A DNA stretch of 64,000 nt from Xylanimonas protaetiae (lineage in GTDB: Bacteria > Actinomycetota > Actinomycetes > Actinomycetales > Cellulomonadaceae), in assembly GCF_004135385.1 (NCBI RefSeq), contig NZ_CP035493.1, positions 3,539,440 to 3,603,439 on the forward strand, written 5' to 3'. Both the position numbers and the translations under genes were made by a program. This document shows positions 8,848-15,373 of the stretch, piece by piece; the stretch's first letter is position 1, and each line of letters begins with the position of its first letter. Below the pieces are notes generated by a model, which was given only the letters and a program-made list of their open reading frames with translations, was not told the DNA's origin and made no database searches.

Positions 8848-10113
8848 ATGACCGCACCCCGCGATGTCGTCGTCACCGGCATCGGTGCCACCACCCCGCT
8901 CGGCGGCGACGCGGCGTCCACCTGGGCCGCAGCCCTGGCCGGCGAGTCGGGGGCGCGCACCTTCGAGAACGACTGGGCGGAGCAGTACGGCATCCCCGTG
9001 ACCTTCGGCGCGACCATCAAGGTCAAGCCCGAGGAGGTGCTCCCCCGCCCCGAGATCAAGCGCATGGACCCGTCCGCGCAGTACGCGATCATCGCGACGC
9101 GCGAGGCGTGGGCCGACGCGGGCTTCGGCACCGCCGCCGAGGGCGACCAGCAGGTCGACCCGGAGCGCCTCGGCGCCGTGGTCTCGTCCGGCATCGGCGG
9201 CATCTGGACGACGCTCGACGCGTGGGACACCCTGCGCGAGCGTGGCGCCCGCCGCATGCTCCCGATGACGGTGCCGATGCTCATGCCGAACTCGCCGTCC
9301 GCGTACGTCGAGCTGGAGATCGGCGCCCAGGCCGGTGCGCATGCGCTGGTCTCGGCCTGCGCGTCGGGTGCCGAGGCGATCGGCTACGGCATCGAGATGA
9401 TCCGCAGCGGCCGTGCCGACGTCGTCGTCGCCGGTGGTACCGAGGCGACCATGCACCCCATGCCGATCGCCGCGTTCGCGGCCTCGCGCACGCTGTCGCT
9501 GCGCAACGACGACCCGCAGGGCGCCTCGCGCCCCTACGACGTCGACCGCGACGGGTTCGTCATCGGCGAGGGCGCCGCGATCGTGGTGCTGGAGTCGGCG
9601 GAGCACGCCGCCGCCCGCGGCGCGCGCGTGTACGCGAAGCTGGCCGGCGTCGGCCTCAGCTCGGACGCCTACCACATCACCTCCCCCGACCCCGAGGGCA
9701 AGGGGCAGATCGCCGCGATGCGCCGCGCGCTCGAGATGGCCGGGGCGACCGCCGCCGACGTCGCGCACATCAACGCGCACGCCACGTCCACCAAGGTCGG
9801 CGACCTCACCGAGACGAACTCGATCCGTACCCTGCTGGGCGGCGAGGCGGACCACGTGCTGCTCTCGGCGACCAAGTCGATGACCGGGCACCTGCTCGGC
9901 GGCGCGGGCGCGCTCGAGACCGTGTTCACGGTCAAGGCCGTGCAGGAGCGCCTCGCTCCCCCGACCATCAACGTGGCCAACCCGGACCCCGAGCTCAAGG
10001 TGCCGCTCGTCCGGGACGCGCCGGCCCCGCTGCCGGCGGGCGACGTCGTCGCGGTCAACAACTCGTTCGGCTTCGGCGGGCACAACGTGGCCCTCGTGGT
10101 GACGAACGCCTGA
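8848..10113 (+). CDS. fabF: Beta-ketoacyl-ACP synthase II
   Basis: A 421-residue elongation condensing enzyme. The active-site Cys171 lies in VSACASGAEA, and the two histidines lie in NAHATSTKVGD and KSMTGHLLGG, the C-H-H set of KAS I/II. It completes the fabD-fabH-acpP-fabF operon. The 135-bp gap after acpP, filled by a palindromic repeat, is the only break in the operon. A 17-bp hairpin terminator follows 12 bases after the stop. Confidence 0.96.
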   Translation: MTAPRDVVVTGIGATTPLGGDAASTWAAALAGESGARTFENDWAEQYGIPVTFGATIKVKPEEVLPRPEIKRMDPSAQYAIIATREAWADAGFGTAAEGDQQVDPERLGAVVSSGIGGIWTTLDAWDTLRERGARRMLPMTVPMLMPNSPSAYVELEIGAQAGAHALVSACASGAEAIGYGIEMIRSGRADVVVAGGTEATMHPMPIAAFAASRTLSLRNDDPQGASRPYDVDRDGFVIGEGAAIVVLESAEHAAARGARVYAKLAGVGLSSDAYHITSPDPEGKGQIAAMRRALEMAGATAADVAHINAHATSTKVGDLTETNSIRTLLGGEADHVLLSATKSMTGHLLGGAGALETVFTVKAVQERLAPPTINVANPDPELKVPLVRDAPAPLPAGDVVAVNNSFGFGGHNVALVVTNA

Positions 10114-10125
10114 CCCGAGACACGC

Positions 10126-10162
10126 GACGGCGCCCTGTCCCCCGAGGGGACAGGGCGCCGTC
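10126..10162. terminator. Bidirectional hairpin after fabF
   Basis: A perfect 17-bp inverted repeat (10126-10142 with 10146-10162) and a 3-base loop, between the stop of fabF and the stop of the convergent DUF3145 gene. It closes both units. Confidence 0.92.
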
Positions 10163-10183
10163 GTCTACCCAGGGAGCGGAGCG

Positions 10184-10684
10184 TCAGCCGACGCGGTGCA
10201 GCCAGCGCACCGGGGCGCCGGCCCCGGCGTAGCGGAACACCTCGAGCTCGTCGTCCCAGGCCGTGCCGAGGGCGAGGCCGAGGGCGTCCTGCATGGCCCG
10301 CGGGTCGTGCGCGAGCTCGAGCGCGGCCCGCACGCGGTCCTCCGGCACGACGACGTTGCCGTGCACGTCCGTCATCGCGTGGAAGATGCCGAGGTCCGGG
10401 GTGTGCGACCAGCGGGCGCCGTCGGCGCCGTGCGAGGCCTCCTCGGTGACCTCGTAGCGCAGGTGGTCCCACCCGCGCAGCGCGGAGGCCAGACGCGCGC
10501 CCGTGCCCTGCAGGCCCTGCCAGGACAGCTCGGCGCGGTGCAGGCCGCGCGCGGCGGGCTGCACCGTCCAGTCGAAGGACACGCGCGAGCCCAGCACGTT
10601 GCCCGCCGCCCACTCCACGTGGGGGCACAGGGCACGAGGTGCTGAGTGCACGAAAAGAACACCGCGGGTGATGGCGCCGGACAT
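10184..10684 (-). CDS. DUF3145 family protein
   Basis: A 166-residue protein of the actinobacterial DUF3145 family: it starts GAITRGVLFVHSAPRALCPHVEWA and continues with SFDWTVQPA, then a C-terminal GTAWDDELEVFRYAG segment. The function is unknown. It is commonly seen next to fabF in actinobacteria, as here, where it faces fabF across the terminator. No membrane segment or signal peptide is seen. Confidence 0.85.
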   Translation of the reverse strand: MSGAITRGVLFVHSAPRALCPHVEWAAGNVLGSRVSFDWTVQPAARGLHRAELSWQGLQGTGARLASALRGWDHLRYEVTEEASHGADGARWSHTPDLGIFHAMTDVHGNVVVPEDRVRAALELAHDPRAMQDALGLALGTAWDDELEVFRYAGAGAPVRWLHRVG

Positions 10685-10821
10685 TGTTCCTCCCTGGGTC
10701 GAGGTCCGTCTTCCCCTACGTCCTCGATCAGGTGGGTGTGCTGCGGCGTGTCACCAGTGGTGTCGCGTGGTCTCGCGCCATCATGCCCGACGTCGTGGGC
10801 GAGCGCGAGAGGAAGTCGCTG

Positions 10822-11307
10822 CTAGAGCCGCTCGCGCAGCTCGCGCATGGCCTTGACGCGCACGCTGCGCTCCAGGCGGTCCAGGTACAGCTTGCCGTCC
10901 AGGTGGTCGCACTCGTGCTGGAGGCAGCGAGCCATGAGGCCCGTCCCCTCGACGACGACGGGGTTGCCGTCGAGGTCGATGCCCTCGACGCGGGCGTAGC
11001 CGGCCCGCGTCGTCGGGTACCAGAGGCCCGGGACGGAGAGGCAGCCCTCGTCGCCGTCCTGGACGTCGTCGCCGAGCGCGACGATGCGCGGGTTGAGGAC
11101 GTAGCCGATCTCGTCGTCGATGTTCCACGAGAAGGCGCGCAGGTTGACGCCGATCTGGTTGGCGGCGAGGCCGGCGCGGCCCTCGGCGTCGACGGTCTCG
11201 AGAAGGTCGGCCACCAGGGAGCGGACGCGGTCGTCGATCGTGGTGATCTCGTCGCACGCGGTACGCAGCACGGGGTCGGGAATCACACGGATCTCTCGCA
11301 TCGCCAT
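10822..11307 (-). CDS. def: Peptide deformylase
   Basis: A 161-residue metalloenzyme that removes the formyl group from nascent proteins. All three family motifs are present: GLAANQIG (46-53), EGCLSVPG (87-94, metal ligand Cys89) and [12 protein letters not shown] (130-141, with His131, Glu132 and His135). Three in-frame ATGs stand close together (11316, 11307, 11301); a GGAAGA lies directly against the first and 9 bases before the second, so I prefer 11307. Confidence 0.93.
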   Translation of the reverse strand: MAMREIRVIPDPVLRTACDEITTIDDRVRSLVADLLETVDAEGRAGLAANQIGVNLRAFSWNIDDEIGYVLNPRIVALGDDVQDGDEGCLSVPGLWYPTTRAGYARVEGIDLDGNPVVVEGTGLMARCLQHECDHLDGKLYLDRLERSVRVKAMRELRERL

Positions 11308-11398
11308 GGTCGGCATTCTTCCATGCCGTGCCCGACGGGGGCCGTCCGGCGGTCGCGGACGAGCCGACCGGCGGTCCCAGCCGGTAGGCTCGCCGCGC

Positions 11399-11475
11399 GC
11401 CCCGTTAGCTCAGCTGGTCAGAGCAGGGAACTCATAATTCCTCGGTCCCGGGTTCAAGTCCTGGACGGGGCACCA
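11399..11475 (+). tRNA. tRNA-Met(CAT), elongator
   Basis: A 77-base cloverleaf: acceptor GCCCCGT/ACGGGGC, D-arm GCTC...GAGC, anticodon stem GGGAA/TTCCT around CTCATAA (anticodon CAT), T-loop GGTTCAAGTCC and an encoded CCA. The first base pair is G-C and the anticodon stem lacks the three G-C pairs of initiators, so it is not the initiator. A lysidine-modified tRNA-Ile(CAT) cannot be fully excluded by eye. Confidence 0.93.
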
Positions 11476-11501
11476 CGGCCATGGTGTCGGCGCGAGCAGG
11501 G

Positions 11502-12035
11502 TCAGGCGCCGGGTCCGCCGAACCAAGCCGTACTCGGGCCAGTAGCCGCTGCCCAGGTCGGTCCCAGTCTTGCCCTAGACCTCGTCGGAGTCCCCAGGGC
11601 TCCCCTGCGGTGGCCCGGCGGGTACTTGTTCAGCAGCTGCTCCAGCGACAGGTCCGACCGGGTCCGGGACAGGTCCTTGCGCAGCAGCGGCACGGTCCCT
11701 GCCGGTCCGACCTCAGCGTCGGGGAGCTCCAGCTCGAACAGGGCCCGTCGGTCGGCCCACTCGCCGCGCAGGGCCTCCCGGACGGGGGGATCGGCCGGCG
11801 GCGAGGCGACGGCGCCGTCCCGCACCTGGGACTCCCGCGGCACCCAGTCGACCACCTGGCCGCTGGGCGTGCGCGTGGACGCCACGACCTCGCGTCGCGC
11901 CCACCGCTCCTCGAGGTAGTCGCGGACCGACGTCCCGTCCCGCGTCGCGGCTGCCCGCCTCTGCTTGCGTGCGATCCCTCGGACGTCGTCAGGGCGCTCG
12001 TCGCGGTCCTGGAACGCCGGTTCCGTCGTGTCCAT
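11502..12035 (-). CDS. Hypothetical protein, possibly a truncated neprosin-like protein
   Basis: A 177-residue open frame with a good GGGGGAGAG ribosome-binding site before the ATG at 12035. The first 140 residues look coding, with a PSGQVVDWVPRESQ segment that resembles the start of bacterial neprosin-family (DUF239) proteins; this resemblance is from memory and weak. The last 40 residues are Arg/Gly/Ala-rich, end only 27 bases from the tRNA-Met 3' end, and may be a frameshifted or truncated tail. No signal peptide is visible. It may be the remains of a longer gene cut at the tRNA. Confidence 0.5.
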   Translation of the reverse strand: MDTTEPAFQDRDERPDDVRGIARKQRRAAATRDGTSVRDYLEERWARREVVASTRTPSGQVVDWVPRESQVRDGAVASPPADPPVREALRGEWADRRALFELELPDAEVGPAGTVPLLRKDLSRTRSDLSLEQLLNKYPPGHRRGALGTPTRSRARLGPTWAAATGPSTAWFGGPGA

Positions 12036-12153
12036 CTCTCCCCCAGGTGCTGGTGCTGCGCGAAGACGCACACGGAACGAGATCCCGGCTGCCGACGCTG
12101 ATACGTCGCCACGCGTCGTGCCCCTCGTCCCCGCCCCGCTACGGTGACGCCAT

Positions 12154-12660
12154 GTGGTCCCGCCGCCCCGCCTGCCCGACGACGTCCGCGTGCGCCTGGG
12201 CCTCGGCCCCGCCGAGCGCACCCTCGCCGCGGGTGAGCTGAAGGGCGGCGGCTGGGCCGCCGCCGTGCCCGCCGCGCTCCTGGTGGCCCCGGCCGAGGGG
12301 CCGGTCCAGGGCCGCCCCTGGTCCGACGTCGACCGGGCGTCGTTCGACCCCCAGCACGGTCTCGTCACGGTGACGTGGGTGGACGGCACGGCGCCCCTCA
12401 AGGTGCGGCCCGTCGACCCGGCGCGGTCGCGCCTGCCGCAGGTGGTGCGCGAGCGCGTCGAGTGGTCGGTCGTGCTGGGCGAGGAGGTGCCGCTCCCCGG
12501 CGGCCGGTCCGCCCGCGTCGCCGTGAGGCGGAGCGTCGACGGGACGATGTTCTCCCAGGTGCTCGCCGGGCCCGGCGTCGACCTCGACGACCCCGCCGTC
12601 GCGCCCCTCGTCGACGCCGCGGAACGGCACGCCCGGGCGGCGGCCGGGCTGCCGGAGTGA
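12154..12660 (+). CDS. Conserved actinobacterial hypothetical protein
   Basis: A 168-residue soluble protein of a type I recognise from many actinobacterial genomes without a known role: it opens LPDDVRVRLGLGPAERTLAAGE, continues with a PH-like beta-rich middle (GGWAAAVPAALLV, WSDVDRASFDPQHGLVTVTW) and ends in helices. The chosen start is a GTG at 12154; an overlapping ATG at 12152 is in another frame. It stands alone upstream of tRNA-Asn. Confidence 0.75.
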   Translation: MVPPPRLPDDVRVRLGLGPAERTLAAGELKGGGWAAAVPAALLVAPAEGPVQGRPWSDVDRASFDPQHGLVTVTWVDGTAPLKVRPVDPARSRLPQVVRERVEWSVVLGEEVPLPGGRSARVAVRRSVDGTMFSQVLAGPGVDLDDPAVAPLVDAAERHARAAAGLPE

Positions 12661-12746
12661 CGTGCGGCGCAGGCTGATCCGCCGGTTCGGAGCACGCTCG
12701 AACGCCTGGTAGTGTTCTCCACGGCTTCGGGAACGAGGTCGAACGA

Positions 12747-12819
<73 letters not shown>

Positions 12820-12825
12820 CCGAGA

Positions 12826-12852
12826 GGCCCGGAATCTCAACGATTCCGGGCC
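12826..12852 (+). terminator. Terminator after tRNA-Asn
   Basis: A 10-bp stem GGCCCGGAAT/ATTCCGGGCC with a 7-base loop is followed by TTCTGCTTTC, giving a weak T-rich tail. It ends the tRNA-Asn transcript. Confidence 0.88.
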
Positions 12853-12908
12853 TTCTGCTTTCGGCCAGACCCTGCCTTGGCACCCGATTGGTACCTCATT
12901 CGTTCGGG

Positions 12909-13004
12909 CTACCGGTGGTCGGCTGCGCCCCGCGCCACGGTCTTGCGGGACGCGTAGAGGTCGGTGGTCGTCTTCGTCACGACGTGCCCAACTGGTTGGA
13001 CACG
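12909..13004 (-). pseudogene. C-terminal relic of a tyrosine integrase
   Basis: The last 31 codons of a minus-strand frame read VQPVGHVVTKTTTDLYASRK... before a TAG at 12909-12911. The GH...TTTDLY pattern has the catalytic His and the nucleophilic Tyr of tyrosine recombinases at the usual ten-residue spacing. Upstream (plus-strand 13005 onward) the frame loses integrase character and is covered by a HicB-like gene on the other strand, so only the C-terminus survives. The fragment lies 90 bp from the 3' end of tRNA-Asn, the standard place for an integrase. The match is short and made by eye. Confidence 0.5.
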
Positions 13005-13283
13005 TCCCTGCCCTCCCTCTCCTGGCTTGAGCCTGTCTCGGGCGCCGCGTTCGCCGGCATCCAGAAGCTGGCGCACGACGTCGTCGAGGACCTCGAGGCC
13101 AACGGAGACACAGTTCCTGTTGCGCTGTCCGAGCGCACCTACTCCGGCGAGTTCCGTGTCCGCATCCCTCCGCAGACGCACCGTCGTCTCGTGGAGAAGG
13201 CCGCCAAGGAGCACGACCCGCTGGCCGGCAACGCGGTGACGCGGCTTCGGATGCGCGAACTGATGGCTACAGTCACAGCGTGA
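12984..13283 (+). CDS. HicB-like antitoxin fold protein, N-terminally degenerate
   Basis: About 99 residues from a GTG at 12984. LPSLSWLEPVSGAAFAGI, VVEDLEANGD and ALSERTYSGEFRVRIPPQ are typical of the HicB RNase-H-like domain and its following ribbon-helix-helix tail. The usual first beta strands are missing, and their place is taken by the integrase relic on the opposite strand; the C-terminus (EHDPLAGNAVTRLRM) also departs from the family. There is no hicA beside it. The TGA overlaps the GTG of the next gene (GTGA), so the two may still be co-translated. A longer TTG start at 12888 is possible but not supported. It is either a decayed antitoxin or a divergent one. Confidence 0.5.
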   Translation: MPNWLDTSLPSLSWLEPVSGAAFAGIQKLAHDVVEDLEANGDTVPVALSERTYSGEFRVRIPPQTHRRLVEKAAKEHDPLAGNAVTRLRMRELMATVTA

Positions 13284-13753
13284 ACGACCTCGAGGTGGCG
13301 ACCCTGACGCTGCGCGAACTCTTGGAGGCGTCCGTCTCCATCACCTCGGAGCTGCGCAAGCGCGGGTACGTCCGAACGGGTACGTCCCTGGCCGGCGAGC
13401 TGATGGAACACGTGGTGGCTCGCGCCTACGGAGCACGACTCGAGGCGCCCGTGAACGCCGGGTGGGACGCCATCGACGCCGACAACCGACGGCTGCAGGT
13501 CAAGACACGGTTCCTCGACCCCGGGGCCCGCCGACCGTTCACGTTCAAGAACCTCGAGTTCGACGTCGCGATCCTGGTCAGGCTCGACGCGACGACCTTC
13601 GCGATCGACTGGGCCCGGGAGATCTCACGCACAGACATCGAGTCCCTGCTGACGCCACACTCCTCGGGCCATCGCCTCTCACCTGCGCGTGCCGTCGCGA
13701 ACGGCGCCGACGTCGCGCAGCGGCTGCGTGACGCGCTCGCCGCGCTCGTCTAG
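13280..13753 (+). CDS. DUF6998-like protein (possible nuclease-fold domain)
   Basis: A 157-residue protein. TLRELLEASVSITSELRKRGYVRTG, then GELMEHVVARAYGARLE, GWDAIDADNRRLQVKTRF and FDVAILVRLDA resemble the DUF6998 pattern. The order of an acidic residue (GWDAID) followed by LQVKTR resembles the D...(E/Q)xK core of restriction-endonuclease folds. This similarity is by eye and function is not established. The GTG start overlaps the stop of the HicB-like gene. Its place beside tRNA-Asn and an integrase relic suggests it arrived with a mobile element. Confidence 0.6.
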   Translation: MNDLEVATLTLRELLEASVSITSELRKRGYVRTGTSLAGELMEHVVARAYGARLEAPVNAGWDAIDADNRRLQVKTRFLDPGARRPFTFKNLEFDVAILVRLDATTFAIDWAREISRTDIESLLTPHSSGHRLSPARAVANGADVAQRLRDALAALV

Positions 13754-13877
13754 GAGCCTCGCCACTGGCCCCACCCGGCGAGCAGCGCCTCGGCGACCTC
13801 GGGCCCGTCGCCGCCACGAGCAATCGCTCGGAAAGGCCACAGCGCGACCGCCCTCCCGAACCCGGACAGCCCCGCGC

Positions 13878-14657
13878 TCAGCGCCTCACGAGCGAGCGCA
13901 CGAAGCCGCCGAGGCCGCACACGACGACGAAGACGACGAGGGCGACGAGCGTCCCGCTGTCGGCCGGGCCGCACATCGTGCCCCAGGCCGCCTCGGCGTA
14001 GACGGCGGCGAACCCGCCCGCCAGGCCACCGAGCGCCACGGCGAGCCCGGGTGCCACGCCGACGAGAGACCCGAACAGGACGGCCGCGACGATCAGGAGG
14101 ATCGTCGCGCCGCCGGGGCTGACAGTCTCCAGGATCGGCACGCCGAGCGGCTGGGCCAGGAACGCCAGGACCTCGAGCGCCCCGAACGCGGCCAGCAGGT
14201 CCATCGAGAAGAGGCGGCCGACGAGCAACGACGATGCCCCTGCCGCCATCGCGCACAGGACGACGGCGAGCACGAGCACGGCGGTCGTGAACACGACGTC
14301 GTCGCCGGTGCAGCCGACGGTGCGGACGAAGTCGATGCCCGCCGCGAGCGTGCCGAGGCCGCCGCACACCTGGGTGACGAGCACCGGTACCCGCCCGATC
14401 GCCACGCAGGCGACTGCCAGCACCGCCGCGAGCGCCTGCGTGCCCGTGCCGGGGACGCCGACGACGTCGGCGAAGGTCACGAGCGCGAGCACGGAGACGA
14501 AGCCGGGGACGAAGACGCCCCGTTCGCCGTAGTCGGCCAGTCGCGGCCTGGTCCGGCCGGGGCGCCGGGCCGGGCGCATGCCGCGCAGCATGAAGGAGAG
14601 GATCCCGACCAGCGACACGAGGAGCAGGAGGGCCCCGAGGAGGTCGCGGCCCGTCAC
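13878..14657 (-). CDS. Polytopic membrane protein of the kinase/FHA cluster
   Basis: A 259-residue integral membrane protein with about seven hydrophobic segments (the first is LLGALLLLVSLVGILSFML, the last LVALVVFVVVCGLGGFV). A basic loop (RPARRPGRTRPRL) follows the first segment. No family recognised. The GTG start overlaps the TGA of the PP2C gene, making it the last gene of the cluster. It could be the membrane partner or the target of the kinase/phosphatase pair; this is inference from position. The 120 bp between its stop and the DUF6998-like gene hold no feature I can support. Confidence 0.75.
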   Translation of the reverse strand: MTGRDLLGALLLLVSLVGILSFMLRGMRPARRPGRTRPRLADYGERGVFVPGFVSVLALVTFADVVGVPGTGTQALAAVLAVACVAIGRVPVLVTQVCGGLGTLAAGIDFVRTVGCTGDDVVFTTAVLVLAVVLCAMAAGASSLLVGRLFSMDLLAAFGALEVLAFLAQPLGVPILETVSPGGATILLIVAAVLFGSLVGVAPGLAVALGGLAGGFAAVYAEAAWGTMCGPADSGTLVALVVFVVVCGLGGFVRSLVRR

Positions 14658-15373
14658 GGGTCGACCCGCGCGACGACGATCGACACGTTGTCCGGCGCTC
14701 CCCCGCTCAGCACACGCTCGAGCAGCGCCTCGACCGTGTCCGCCGGTTCCCCTCCCGCGTTGAGCACCGCGCGCAGCGTGTCCTTGTCGACGACGTCCGT
14801 GAGCCCGTCGCTGCACAGTAGGTAGGTGACGCGCCGGCTGCCGTGCTCGACCTCGACGTGGTGCGGGTCGAGCACCTTCGGCGGACCGCCGAGGTACTGG
14901 GTGACGACGATCCGGCCCGCGCGTTCCGCGCGGTCGTCGCTGGTCAGCTGCGTCAGCATCCCGGCGGCCGCGCGGTACACGCGGCAGTCGCCGACGTTGA
15001 CGACCTGCACGTCGTCGGGCCCGACGACGACGACCGCCGCCGTCGCGCCCATGTCCGGGGCGCCGGCGCGGGCGCCCGTCTCGGCGACGGCGTCGGCCAC
15101 GGACTCCAGGATCTTCTGCGCCGCGCCGGCCTCGCGGGCGGCGGGCAGGCCGGCGGCGAGCAGCGGGGCGGCGGTGGCGGCGGCGAGCGCGCCGCCGCGG
15201 TGCCCGCCCATGCCGTCGACGACGGCGACCACGGTCGCCGTCGTGACCTCGACGTCGAGCGAGACGCGGGCTCCGGGGACCGCGCTCATCCAGCCGTCGA
15301 CGACGACCCGGTCCTGGTGCTCCCCGCGCACGAGGCCGGGGTGGCTCACCGCGGCGACCCGCAGCGCCGTCAC
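14654..15373 (-). CDS. PP2C-family Ser/Thr protein phosphatase
   Basis: A 239-residue metal-dependent phosphatase. The metal-binding motifs are in order: GEHQDR near residue 20, VVDGMGGHRGG (51-61, metal ligand Asp53), LLCSDGLTDVV and GAPDNVSIVV near the C-terminus. It has no membrane segment and no regulatory domain. It overlaps the kinase gene upstream and the membrane-protein gene downstream by GTGA on both sides, so it is very likely the dedicated antagonist of that kinase. Confidence 0.93.
   Translation of the reverse strand: MTALRVAAVSHPGLVRGEHQDRVVVDGWMSAVPGARVSLDVEVTTATVVAVVDGMGGHRGGALAAATAAPLLAAGLPAAREAGAAQKILESVADAVAETGARAGAPDMGATAAVVVVGPDDVQVVNVGDCRVYRAAAGMLTQLTSDDRAERAGRIVVTQYLGGPPKVLDPHHVEVEHGSRRVTYLLCSDGLTDVVDKDTLRAVLNAGGEPADTVEALLERVLSGGAPDNVSIVVARVDP

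Noticed and set aside
12888-12983. TTG-initiated N-terminal extension of the HicB-like gene
   Set aside because: The added residues have no HicB similarity and the DNA is better explained as the integrase relic on the other strand.
13750-13880. Minus-strand open tail with a protein-like end (WGQWRGS) after the last cluster gene
   Set aside because: No start codon or ribosome-binding site of its own in the 130 bp; it is overlapped by the end of the DUF6998-like gene's neighbourhood and cannot be supported as a gene.
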